64,000 nt of DNA. Origin: CANMXU01 sp052030545 (lineage in GTDB: Bacteria; Pseudomonadota; Gammaproteobacteria; Enterobacterales; Alteromonadaceae). Location: contig NZ_JBPDIH010000006.1 of assembly GCF_052030545.1 (NCBI RefSeq), forward strand, positions 186,001 to 250,000, given 5' to 3'. Every line of letters begins with the position of its first letter. Position 1 is the stretch's first letter. The notes under the pieces are model-generated. The model ran no database searches. It saw only the letters and a list, made by a program, of their open reading frames with translations, and was not told the DNA's origin. The translations under genes were made by a program, and so were the position numbers. Below, one piece after another: positions 45,432 to 54,145 of the stretch.

Positions 45432-46808
45432 CTAAATAGCGGCTGTTGAAAAGTAATTTTTACTTTCAAGCACTTTATCTAGGTAACGTTGAGTTTCTTG
45501 ATGAGTCTTTGATTTAATGACTTGATAAACCTCATCAGGGGTTAATTCATTGATTTTTTTAATGGCTTCTTTACGCCCTTTTTTCCCACCATTAAAGGCT
45601 CTAGCTAAATTACCGATCCCGGTGTTATAAGCAGCAATTGCGCAGTACGTTTTGCTCGTTTCATTCTCAACACCTGCTAAGTACCTAGTCATTAATAAGT
45701 TAAAGTAAGCAGCGCCAAATTGAATATTTTCTTCACCTACATACAACAATTCAGGAGTTGGCTTTTTACTACCACGAAAAATTTTATTGTTAACGTCTGC
45801 TCCGGCAGTAGAAGGCACTATTTGCATTAACCCAAACGCCGGAATATAAGATTTGGCCATTGGATTAAAGTGACTTTCAGTTTCCATTATCGCTAAAATA
45901 ATCGCTTGCTGAAGTTGCCATTTTTCAGACTCTTTATTAACAATATTCAAGTATTTTTTGGCTTTCTCCGCTCGACTACCACGCAAGTTAATTTTATAGG
46001 TGATGATATTCTTAGCTGTTAAATCCAAATTATGGCTTTGCTCTATACTTCTAAGCTCTTTTTTCATGCTGTCTAACAATAGCTCAGAATTTTTTCTGGC
46101 AAGGTGAGATGCATCAGGAGTATTGGTAAAATGATCCAAAACAGAAATCTGCGTCTCTAAACGCTTTTTAGTACGGGCAATGACAACTTCTTGCTGCTTT
46201 GTAGGTGAAAGACTATCCGCCTCACTAATCGCCAAATCGAGTTCGTTTTTGTCCTCAATTCCGAGCGCATTTAACAATGAGTTACTAGGAACAACCACAT
46301 CATTTTCAGTATTTATTAGGTTTATGGCTTCTGCTCGGCTAGATAGATCCATCGCCTCAATTGTATTAAATGCAATGACCTTGTCACTTGAAGGTGCAAA
46401 CTCTTTATTGGTTTCAGCAATGATTTTAGGGGTAACATTTAGCGCTGAAACAATTGCCTTTTTGACTGTTGCATCAATTTCACTTTCGCTGAGTTTATCT
46501 TCATCAAGCAGGCTAACTTCAATTGTATTCTTCTCAAAATCAGCAATAACTTTAGTATTATTATCTTCGCTATACATGATGTATTCAGCACGAGAGCTAA
46601 GTTCTGCTACTCCCCAACGTTTCTTAATTTTTTCACGATATGCTTCATATCTGGATAAATAGCGTTTCTTGAAAGTATTGTATTTTGCTAATTGTGCTTT
46701 TCTATGTTCAAGGTAGTTTTTAGGCTCACTTGCCTGAGCTAGAGACAAGAAAAATGAACAACAAAACATGAAGCCGAAAGTAAAAAAGACATTGGAATTT
46801 TTTTGCAC
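45432..46808 (-). CDS. MltC-type membrane-bound lytic murein transglycosylase
   Basis: 458 aa. It cuts peptidoglycan glycan strands, forming 1,6-anhydroMurNAc. Signal peptide about 1-26 (FFTFGFMFCCSFFLSLAQA), without the lipobox Cys usual for MltC. A DUF3393-like (MltC N-terminal) domain spans about 60-240 (KKRWGVAELSSRAEYIMYSE). The SLT domain holds IILAIMETESHFNPMAKS with the catalytic Glu (about 308), FGLMQIVPSTAGADV and AAYNTGIGNLARAFNGG. The GTG start is supported by AAGGA. It is larger than E. coli MltC (359 aa), with an extra Ser/Glu-rich helical segment at 120-260. Central gene of the lipoprotein cluster. Confidence 0.9.
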   Translation of the reverse strand: MQKNSNVFFTFGFMFCCSFFLSLAQASEPKNYLEHRKAQLAKYNTFKKRYLSRYEAYREKIKKRWGVAELSSRAEYIMYSEDNNTKVIADFEKNTIEVSLLDEDKLSESEIDATVKKAIVSALNVTPKIIAETNKEFAPSSDKVIAFNTIEAMDLSSRAEAINLINTENDVVVPSNSLLNALGIEDKNELDLAISEADSLSPTKQQEVVIARTKKRLETQISVLDHFTNTPDASHLARKNSELLLDSMKKELRSIEQSHNLDLTAKNIITYKINLRGSRAEKAKKYLNIVNKESEKWQLQQAIILAIMETESHFNPMAKSYIPAFGLMQIVPSTAGADVNNKIFRGSKKPTPELLYVGEENIQFGAAYFNLLMTRYLAGVENETSKTYCAIAAYNTGIGNLARAFNGGKKGRKEAIKKINELTPDEVYQVIKSKTHQETQRYLDKVLESKNYFSTAAI

Positions 46809-46836
46809 AATATATCCTTATAATGATGCTGTTTGT

Positions 46837-47568
46837 TTATTTCTTGTAATAAAGACTGTATTCAAACTTGGTTAAAATTGACTCTGCAATCAACGAAAGA
46901 TCTTCCTCTCCTGCACCGTAAAAGTTATTGCGGGCATCTCTTGCAATCGACCTTGCCTTGCCAATCTGCTTGGGGTCATCGTCCTGAACATCAACCTCGT
47001 TATAAAGATCATGAAGTTGCTCACGAGCAAGGCTCGAGTTATTACCGTAGTTAACTGCGCCAAAATATTTATGAATAAAAAGTTTATCTTTCCCCTGTTC
47101 CTGAAGAACTAAGAAAAACTCAACATTGTTGTAGTCAAATGAATATTTAACAAAATCGCTTGTATGCTGAACAATGGTTTTATTACCTTTAATCGGCTTT
47201 TTATTCAAAAGGTCATCAGGGCTAAAATCATCAAGCAGTCCCTGTATCGTATAAGCTGAAACTCGACTGTTTTTAGTAACTAAAGATAAAATGTACTTAT
47301 CATTGAGGTAATATAAAAAGCTCACCTCATTGACATATTTACTTTTTTTTATCAGCTGAGGCTCACCAAAATATTGTTTTATATAATCGACATTGCTACC
47401 AATATTTACCTTGTTTAGTAGTTCGTATTCATAGCTATGCGTAAAATGAGAGACAAATGCTACATAAGCTTCAGTCGCCATTTCTTTTGTGTCAGCCCAT
47501 TGTCCAACAGCCATCAAGCCTAAGGCTAGGGCGACAAACTTCTCATAGAACTTACTTTTGTTAACCAC
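46837..47568 (-). CDS. Unrecognised membrane-anchored protein of the lipoprotein cluster
   Basis: 243 aa, no firmly recognised family; it vaguely recalls ETEC_3214-like proteins. One hydrophobic N-terminal segment (KFVALALGLMAVGQWAD, about 9-25), then HSYEYELLNKVNIGSNVDYI and KQYFGEPQLIKKSKYVNEVS, a beta-rich stretch with a regulatory-like QHTSDFVKYSFDYNNVEFFL, and a charged C-terminal helix. The GTG start is supported by GGGAC. It lies 28 bp upstream of the MltC-type gene and 30 bp downstream of the first LPP20-like gene, so it is almost certainly co-transcribed. Confidence 0.6.
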   Translation of the reverse strand: MVNKSKFYEKFVALALGLMAVGQWADTKEMATEAYVAFVSHFTHSYEYELLNKVNIGSNVDYIKQYFGEPQLIKKSKYVNEVSFLYYLNDKYILSLVTKNSRVSAYTIQGLLDDFSPDDLLNKKPIKGNKTIVQHTSDFVKYSFDYNNVEFFLVLQEQGKDKLFIHKYFGAVNYGNNSSLAREQLHDLYNEVDVQDDDPKQIGKARSIARDARNNFYGAGEEDLSLIAESILTKFEYSLYYKK

Positions 47569-47598
47569 TTTACTTGTCCCTGCTTTAAGCCTTTATTT

Positions 47599-48147
47599 TT
47601 AGTTAATGTTTTCCGATTTAGAAAAGCTTAAATATAATAAAGTCTCATTTTCAGGGTCTAATTTAACGGGCGCTTGTTTCATCACTTTAGTAAAGAGCGC
47701 TTTAGTATTCTCTTCTGAAATAGTCACCATAGTGCAAAGGTTTTTTTGATTGCCTAGTTGAGCATAATCAACTTTTACAATCTTAGAACCTTGCAATGCT
47801 TGGTCTGTCAATTGTGCGGTTGTTACATTAAATGTGGAGTTAGCTTGAGTTTCGTCTAGCGTAGTTACTTTGCTCGCGTACTCTTCTTGTAAACTCGCGA
47901 TGCGAGTATTGATTTGTGTGGCTAATTCAGTTCTCGCTTGAGTACTCGCTTGGGTTTTATCCATTGAGAAACTATTCGATGCTGGCACACATGAAGAAGC
48001 AACTAAGCCACTTTGAACGGTAGGGTTGGTCACCCAAGATGGGATATTCATTCCCATTTTAGAAGCATTGGTATTCTCTGTTGAGCTACAGCCTCCTATC
48101 ACAAGAACGATAGCAGTAAGAAATAGTGTATTAGTACTTTTGTTCAT
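47599..48147 (-). CDS. LPP20-like lipoprotein, first gene of the cluster
   Basis: 182 aa. Lipobox TAIVLVIGGC (Cys about 20) and a short Ser/Asn linker. Residues 32-60 give MNIPSWVTNPTVQSGLVASS, followed by helix MDKTQASTQARTELATQINT: the W-x-x-P, short turn, Ala-rich helix plan of LPP20 lipoproteins. The remainder is a helix-strand region ending LDPENETLLYLSFSKSENIN. ATG at 48147 with AAGGAAC upstream is preferred to a TTG five codons before. Start of a minus-strand cluster of six genes; the gap upstream (48148-48540) should hold the promoter. Confidence 0.65.
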   Translation of the reverse strand: MNKSTNTLFLTAIVLVIGGCSSTENTNASKMGMNIPSWVTNPTVQSGLVASSCVPASNSFSMDKTQASTQARTELATQINTRIASLQEEYASKVTTLDETQANSTFNVTTAQLTDQALQGSKIVKVDYAQLGNQKNLCTMVTISEENTKALFTKVMKQAPVKLDPENETLLYLSFSKSENIN

Positions 48148-48540
48148 TTTATGTTCCTTCAAAAATGACGTAGATGGTTATCAATCAATGCGTCCATTAA
48201 CAATTAAAAACAGAATACCACCAATAACACTATGAAATAGCAAGACTTTGTCATACATTTGTAACAGCCCCACCATAGAAAAAGATGATTATCACAAACT
48301 CCTCACTCACACGAAAAACAACAAATACAAGCCACTACTCTTTCACAACACGTTCAAAAATGATGACAAAAACCCCGCATAAAAATTCAAAAACGAAAAA
48401 GAGCGCCGGTTACACAAAAACACTTGAAAACAAGCAAGTCAGGTGCACATAACGACCAAGACTAAATTAACTTAATACGTAAAAGATAAATAAACAGGAT
48501 AAAATATTAATTGAACGGCAAATTAGATGAGCTAATATAA
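48148..48540. other. AT-rich gap before the lipoprotein cluster
   Basis: A 390-bp region without any gene or strong hairpin. It should carry the promoter of the minus-strand lipoprotein cluster, but no single -35/-10 pair stands out. Confidence 0.4.
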
Positions 48541-48906
48541 AAAAATCAGCATTTCAGCTGGTTTTTAAATACTCATTCTCGAAGTTAGTGAGCCTTTAGG
48601 TAAGGCGGAGGCACGGAGTTGGCTTTAGCCAATGAGTACCGACAACGTCTGTATAAATTTATCAGCAACAAAAAACCAGCTTTTCGGCTGGTTTTTAAAT
48701 ACTCATTCTCGAAGTTAGTGAGCTTTTAGGCAAGGCGGAGGCACGGAGTTGGCTTTAGCCAAAGAGTACCGACAACACGGTATAAATTTATCAGCAACAA
48801 AAAACCAGCTTTTCAGCTGGTTTTTAAATACTCATTCTCGAAGTTAGTGAGCTTTTAGGCAAGGCGGAGGCACGGAGTTGGCTTTAGCCAATGAGTACCG
48901 ACAACG
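48541..48906. repeat. Three tandem 130-bp terminator-linked repeats
   Basis: Copies begin at 48541, 48671 and 48800 (periods 130 and 129; the last stops near 48906). Each has a hairpin AAAAACCAGC/GCTGGTTTTT (48671-48696 and 48800-48825; the first copy is mismatched), then a conserved stretch with GGCGGAGGCACGGAGTT and a stem TTGGC/GCCAA. TACTCAT (48570-48576) and ATGAGTA (48632-48638) could close the module. Read on the minus strand, each module ends in a terminator, so the array lies as a triple 3' end behind fadA. Similar modules are, from memory, dispersed in Alteromonadales genomes. Confidence 0.85.
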
Positions 48907-48948
48907 CCGCGTAAATGCTCAATAACAAAGAGAACCACATCAAAGAAA

Positions 48949-50112
48949 TTAAACGCGCTCAAATACGGTAGCAATACCTTGGCCGAGTCCAATACACATA
49001 GTAGCTAGGCCGATATTCACATCTTGCCCTTCCATCAAGTTAATCAAGGTTCCAGCAATACGAGTACCTGAACAACCTAGTGGGTGACCTAGTGCAATTG
49101 CGCCACCGTTTAAGTTGATCATGTCATCAGCTTTATCTTCTAAACCTAAGGCACGTACACAAGAAAGTGCTTGTGCGGCAAAAGCTTCGTTAAATTCAGC
49201 AAGTTCAATATCCGCTAGTGATAAACCCGCACGCTTAAGCGCTTTTTTCGTTGCTGGCACTGGACCATAACCCATGGTTGATGGATCGCAACCGGCAACG
49301 CCCATACCACGAATTTTAGCGCGAGGCGTTAATCCTAAGGCTTTGGCTTTCTCTGCTGACATCACTAACATCGCTGATGCGCCATCAGATAATGCAGAAG
49401 AAGTACCAGCGGTTACTGTACCGTTTACTGGATCAAATACCGGGCGAAGCGCACTTAAACTTTCTGCTGTTGTTTCTGGGCGAATAACTTCATCGTGTTC
49501 AATTAAGGTTAAGGCGCCATTTGCATCGTGGCCTAACATCGGCACAATTTCATTTTTCCAACGACCTTCAAGCGTTGCTTGATGAGCACGTTGGTGAGAG
49601 CGTGCGCCAAACGCGTCTTGCATTTCACGAGTAATTCCGTGTTGCATACCTAACAATTCAGCCGTTAAACCCATGTTACCAGCAGCGCGAGAAATGTATT
49701 TACTTAAGGCAGGGTCGAAGTCAACATCATACATCATAGGTACATGCCCCATGTGCTCAACACCACCAACAATAAATACGTCGCCTTGGTCACACATTAT
49801 GCTTGTTGCTGCGTTATGCAGCGCTTCCATTGAAGAACCACATAAACGGTTAACCGTTACAGCGCCAACTGATTTTGGAATATCCGTTAATAATTGCGCG
49901 TTGCGAGCAATGTTAAAACCTTGTTCTTTGGTTTGCTTAACGTTACCCCAAATAATATCTTCAATTTCATTTGGGTCTAAGTTTGGGTTACGGTCAAGTA
50001 ACGCCTGCATTAAATGGGCAGAAAGTGCTTCTGCACGCACATTACGAAATACACCAGCCTTAGAACGGCCCATTGGCGTACGAATACAATCGATAATTAC
50101 CACATCTTTCAT
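48949..50112 (-). CDS. fadA: 3-ketoacyl-CoA thiolase FadA
   Basis: Beta subunit of the fatty-acid oxidation complex; it releases acetyl-CoA from 3-ketoacyl-CoA. The 387-aa chain has the acylated nucleophile Cys91 in VNRLCGSSMEALHNA, NGGAIALGHPLGCSGTRIAG with the catalytic His, and CIGLGQGIATVFE with the C-terminal base Cys. Same length as E. coli FadA (387 aa). It follows fadB after 15 bp on the same strand, the usual fadBA operon, and is followed by a triple repeat with terminators. Confidence 0.98.
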   Translation of the reverse strand: MKDVVIIDCIRTPMGRSKAGVFRNVRAEALSAHLMQALLDRNPNLDPNEIEDIIWGNVKQTKEQGFNIARNAQLLTDIPKSVGAVTVNRLCGSSMEALHNAATSIMCDQGDVFIVGGVEHMGHVPMMYDVDFDPALSKYISRAAGNMGLTAELLGMQHGITREMQDAFGARSHQRAHQATLEGRWKNEIVPMLGHDANGALTLIEHDEVIRPETTAESLSALRPVFDPVNGTVTAGTSSALSDGASAMLVMSAEKAKALGLTPRAKIRGMGVAGCDPSTMGYGPVPATKKALKRAGLSLADIELAEFNEAFAAQALSCVRALGLEDKADDMINLNGGAIALGHPLGCSGTRIAGTLINLMEGQDVNIGLATMCIGLGQGIATVFERV

Positions 50113-50127
50113 GATTTTCTCCTAGGC

Positions 50128-52287
50128 CTAAGCTGTTTTAACGTCAGTTGTGAAATAAGACTTACCTGATGCTGCCATTTCGCGCAGGCCATCAGTAACT
50201 TGGTAAACTTCCCCAAGATGCGCATATTTATCTGCAAGTTCAATGAAGTTAGCTAAACCAAGTGTTTCTAAATAACGAATTGGACCACCTCTAAATGGCG
50301 GGAAACCTAAACCGTAAATTAAGCCCATATCAGCTTCCGCTGCGGTATCAACCACACCTTCTTCTAAACAGCGCACAACTTCATTCACCATAGGGATCAT
50401 CACGCGGGCAATAATTTCTTCGCTGGTGAAGTCTTTTTTCTCGCTAGGAAGTAATTTGTATGCAGCTTCTGCTGGTACTTTGGTCGGCTTGCCACGTTTG
50501 TCTTTACCGTAATCGTAAAAGCCTTGACCATTTTTCTGACCAAAACGACCTTCTTTATAAAGTAGCGTTACTGGGTCGTCGTCAATTTTAGTCATACGTG
50601 TTGGGAAACCGTCTGACATTACTGAAGATGCATGGTCGGCAGTATCTAAACCAACAACATCAAGTAAGTACGCAGGACCCATCGGCCAACCAAATTGTTT
50701 TTCCATGACTTTATCAACAGCGGTAAAATCAGCGCCTTCAAGTAATAGCTGACTAAAACCAGCGAAGTATGGGAATAGTACACGGTTAACATAAAAGCCT
50801 GGGCAGTCGTTAACTACAATCGGTGATTTACCCATTTTCGCTGCATAGGCAACAACTGTCGCAACAGTTTCTTCGCTGGTGTCTTTACCACGAATCACTT
50901 CAACTAATGGCATTTTGTGCACAGGGTTGAAAAAGTGCATACCACAGAAGTTTTCTGGGCGTTTAACGCTTTGTGCCAGTAAATCGATTGAAATCGTTGA
51001 GGTGTTTGAAGTGACAATCGCATCATCACTAACATGGCCTTCAACTTCCGCTAATACCATGCCTTTAACTTTTGGATTTTCAACCACCGCTTCAACAACA
51101 ATATCAACATCTTTTACGCTGTCGTAAGATAACGACGGGGTAATATTATTTAATACGCCAGCCATTTTTGCTGGCTTCATGCGGCCGCGTTCAACTTGTT
51201 TGGTTAAAATACCCGCCGCTGTGGTTAAACCTAAGTCAAGCGCAGGGTCATTAATATCTTTCATAATAATTGGCGTGCCTTTATAAGCCGATTGGTAGGC
51301 AATACCACCGCCCATAATGCCTGCGCCAAGTACCGCGGCTTTATTCACCGCTTTTGTCGCTGCTTTGCCAGCTTTTTTCGCTTTGCCTTTGATCACTTGA
51401 TCAGCCATGAATAAACCAATTTGCGCTGTGGCAGCATCGGTTTTAGCCAATTTGGCAAAATTGGCATTTTCAATCGCCATGGCTTCATCACGACCTAAAC
51501 TTGCTGCCGCTTCTACCGTTTTCACCATTAACATTGGCGCTGGGTAATGTTTACCCGCTTTTGCGGCGATCATGCCCTTACAGGTATTAAAGGTCATGAT
51601 CGTTTCTGTTGGGCTAAGCTTTAACGGTTCAAATTTTGGTTGACGTTTTGCTTGCCAATCAAGTTTACCGTCAATGGCTTGTTTAACCATGGAAATAGCG
51701 GCAGCTTTTAAGTTTTCACCAGCAACAACCGCATCAACTGCGCCTACAGCTAAGGCTTGTGGTGCTTTAAATGATTTGCCGGTCGACATCCATTCAACGG
51801 CGTTATCGGCGCCGATTAAACGAGGTAAGCGAACTGTGCCACCAAAACCTGGAATTAAGCCTAGTTTGACTTCAGGCAAACCCACAACCGCAGAGTCGGC
51901 CATTACGCGATAATCACACACTAGCGTCATTTCAAAACCACCGCCAAGTGCCATACCATTAATCGCAGCAACGGTAGGTAATTGAATATCTTCAAATGAA
52001 TCAAACACACCTGAGGCTTGTTTCGCCCATGGAATTAACTCTGCTTCTGATTTTTGGAACATGCCTAAAAATTCAGTAATGTCTGCGCCTACGATAAACG
52101 CAGGTTTTGCTGAAGTAACTATCACGCCTTTTGCGTCGCTACATTCATTAATCGCTTTTACCGCAGCTGCATATTCTTCAATAGTCACTTGGTCAAACTT
52201 ATTGACCGAGCCTTGTGCATCAAATTGGAATTCTACAATACCATCTTCTAACAACTGGACAGATAGGCTTTTGCCTTGAAATATCAT
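50128..52287 (-). CDS. fadB: Fatty acid oxidation complex subunit alpha FadB
   Basis: Multifunctional enzyme: enoyl-CoA hydratase/isomerase and 3-hydroxyacyl-CoA dehydrogenase. The 719-aa N-terminal crotonase domain has the catalytic Glu119 (GGGFEMTL) and Glu139 (GLPEVKLGLIPG), exactly as in E. coli. The dehydrogenase half shows the NAD-binding VLGAGIMGGGIAYQSA at about 320 and HFFNPVHKMPLVEVIRG with the catalytic His. ATG at 52287 with AGGAG is preferred to a start six codons upstream. First gene of the fadBA operon. Confidence 0.98.
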   Translation of the reverse strand: MIFQGKSLSVQLLEDGIVEFQFDAQGSVNKFDQVTIEEYAAAVKAINECSDAKGVIVTSAKPAFIVGADITEFLGMFQKSEAELIPWAKQASGVFDSFEDIQLPTVAAINGMALGGGFEMTLVCDYRVMADSAVVGLPEVKLGLIPGFGGTVRLPRLIGADNAVEWMSTGKSFKAPQALAVGAVDAVVAGENLKAAAISMVKQAIDGKLDWQAKRQPKFEPLKLSPTETIMTFNTCKGMIAAKAGKHYPAPMLMVKTVEAAASLGRDEAMAIENANFAKLAKTDAATAQIGLFMADQVIKGKAKKAGKAATKAVNKAAVLGAGIMGGGIAYQSAYKGTPIIMKDINDPALDLGLTTAAGILTKQVERGRMKPAKMAGVLNNITPSLSYDSVKDVDIVVEAVVENPKVKGMVLAEVEGHVSDDAIVTSNTSTISIDLLAQSVKRPENFCGMHFFNPVHKMPLVEVIRGKDTSEETVATVVAYAAKMGKSPIVVNDCPGFYVNRVLFPYFAGFSQLLLEGADFTAVDKVMEKQFGWPMGPAYLLDVVGLDTADHASSVMSDGFPTRMTKIDDDPVTLLYKEGRFGQKNGQGFYDYGKDKRGKPTKVPAEAAYKLLPSEKKDFTSEEIIARVMIPMVNEVVRCLEEGVVDTAAEADMGLIYGLGFPPFRGGPIRYLETLGLANFIELADKYAHLGEVYQVTDGLREMAASGKSYFTTDVKTA

Positions 52288-52742
52288 GCCGGTTCTCCTC
52301 ACCATGTTGGGCGTTGATTTATTAATAACTTATAATAATAGCTGACTGAGTTTGCCCTGCTTTTGAGTTAAATGCAAATTTTTTAAACACCTGTTTTAAT
52401 CACCTGTATCAAATCAATTACAAGCAAGATAAGCATTCCTATATAACCACTTATTTTTATTAGTTAATTAATCAAGCTTCATGCAAAATAATGATGCGTT
52501 ATTGTCGCTATAAGGCTAAGCGAATTTAGCTTATTGTCTGCATAAATCAATGTAATTTATCGCACCATTATTTTTAATTTGGCCGATAGACTAGCTAAAA
52601 CGCTTAGCGAGTTTCACAAACCGATTTGATTAAAATATAGACAATAATTTGATTTTTTCAGAGAAATGAGGTTTTATTAGAACTGACAAGCCAAGCTATA
52701 AATTGCACATATAATCAATAAAAATATAACTTACCTAAGGTT
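52288..52742. other. Promoter gap between fadB and the binding-protein gene
   Basis: 455 bp of AT-rich DNA with no gene visible. It must hold the promoters of fadBA (minus) and of the solute-binding protein (plus). A repeated CACCTG pair near 52387-52408 could be a regulator site, but it is not a clear match to the FadR or PsrA sequences. Confidence 0.35.
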
Positions 52743-53507
52743 ATGGATAACAAAAATATGCATTGGAAAACGTTTGCGGCAATTATATTACTGATATTAT
52801 CTCGACCAGTCGGCGCCGATGTACTACAACCGATTGAGATAAAAATGTCAGCTTTAGAATTTACCGGTGTAGTTCAGCAAAACCTTAACGGCGCCTTTGA
52901 TTTGTTTATTAAAGACGTTGAAAAAAACACCAATGTACGACACGACTATCAAGTGCTCTCACCTGCACGTGCAGCAAAAAAGTTTTTCCAGCATGAAAAT
53001 CAATGTTTAATCCCAAGTAGCTTAACACCGCAATATTTTGAAGGTTTTGATGTTATACACAGTAAAAGTTTTGCTATTGTTAGGTATCTTGCTTTTACGC
53101 GTCCGAGCCAAGAAACGATAAAAAATAAAGATCAGCTTGCGGGTAAAGTTATAGGTGTGATCCGTGATTCAGATACTTGGAATTATGAAAAGCGCTTTAA
53201 TTTAAGCAATGTGGATTACGTTAAAGTGAGTGACTTAGCAACCTTAGTTGAGTTGCTATATAAAAAGCGCGTCGATGTAGCCATTCACGATCATGTTGAC
53301 TTTATTGCCATGACCGAGCATTTAGCGCAAGACCCGCCCAACTATCATTATCAAGCGCCAATGGCGATTGATAAAGTGGTGATAACTTGCCATAACAGTG
53401 AAATAACCCGTGCTTATATGAAACGGGTTAATTTAGCGATTGAACAAGCGATTAAAAACGACGACTTTAAAAACTACTACCAACTTTCAACCATTAATGA
53501 AGACTAA
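52743..53507 (+). CDS. Periplasmic solute-binding protein, SBP_bac_3 type
   Basis: 254 aa. Signal peptide about 1-25 (FAAIILLILSRPVGA), then a bilobed type II periplasmic binding fold: LEFTGVVQQNLNGAFDLFIK, GKVIGVIRDSDTWNYEKRF, LLYKKRVDVAIHDHVDFIAM, AIDKVVITCHNSE. Such proteins (HisJ/TcyA class) bind amino acids; this one stands without transport genes, so it may be a receptor or sensor part. Two cysteines (residues ~97 and ~222) could form a disulfide. It converges with ubiX and overlaps its 3' end by 4 bp. Confidence 0.8.
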   Translation: MDNKNMHWKTFAAIILLILSRPVGADVLQPIEIKMSALEFTGVVQQNLNGAFDLFIKDVEKNTNVRHDYQVLSPARAAKKFFQHENQCLIPSSLTPQYFEGFDVIHSKSFAIVRYLAFTRPSQETIKNKDQLAGKVIGVIRDSDTWNYEKRFNLSNVDYVKVSDLATLVELLYKKRVDVAIHDHVDFIAMTEHLAQDPPNYHYQAPMAIDKVVITCHNSEITRAYMKRVNLAIEQAIKNDDFKNYYQLSTINED

Positions 53508-54145
53508 CGTCCGTAACCCCAACGCGGCATTATGCTTTGATCTATATTTAAATGATCTAATACCCGACCAACCATAAAATCGACTAAATCATTAATTGAT
53601 TCAGGTTGATGATAAAAGCCGGGAGCTGCGGGCATAATGGTAACGCCAAGTTGCGATAACGACAGCATATTTTGCAAGTGAATTGACGAAAATGGCGTTT
53701 CTCGCACCATTAAAATCAATTGTCCACGTTCTTTAATGACCACATCGGCAGCACGTTCAATTAAATTATCGCTCATACCCTGACTAATCGCAGCCAACGT
53801 ACCTGTCGAACATGGGCAGACCACCATTTGTTTTGGCGCGGCAGACCCCGAGGCGACAGGCGAGAACCATTGCTCTTTGCCTAACGCGATAATTTGCTCA
53901 GGTTGGGCTTGGTATTTTTCCGTAAGAAATTTTGTTGCAGCATCTGGTGACGCCGGTAATTTCACGCCAACTTCGGTATCAAGTACGATACGCCCAGCAC
54001 TTGAACACAGCAAAAACACTTGATAATTAGCGGCAAGCAAACATTCGAGTAAACGCAGCGCATAAGCAGAGCCCGACGCTCCGGTGATCGCTAAGGTGAT
54101 TTTATCTTTAAAGGTATGCTGATTAAGCACGTTCATATCCTTCAT
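53504..54145 (-). CDS. ubiX: Flavin prenyltransferase UbiX
   Basis: Attaches a dimethylallyl group to FMN, making the prenylated cofactor used by UbiD decarboxylase in ubiquinone synthesis. The 213 aa carry the N-terminal flavin/phosphate site TLAITGASGSAYALRLLECL, the family block GSAAPKQMVVCPCSTGTLAA and RGQLILMVRETPFSSIHLQN. Long for the family by a few N-terminal residues, so a later ATG (fourth codon) is also possible. ATG overlaps the mpl stop by 4 bp (ATGA), so the two are coupled. Confidence 0.95.
   Translation of the reverse strand: MKDMNVLNQHTFKDKITLAITGASGSAYALRLLECLLAANYQVFLLCSSAGRIVLDTEVGVKLPASPDAATKFLTEKYQAQPEQIIALGKEQWFSPVASGSAAPKQMVVCPCSTGTLAAISQGMSDNLIERAADVVIKERGQLILMVRETPFSSIHLQNMLSLSQLGVTIMPAAPGFYHQPESINDLVDFMVGRVLDHLNIDQSIMPRWGYGR

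Noticed and set aside
52387..52408. Paired CACCTG as a FadR/PsrA operator of fadBA
   Set aside because: It does not match either known operator well, so no regulator is assigned.
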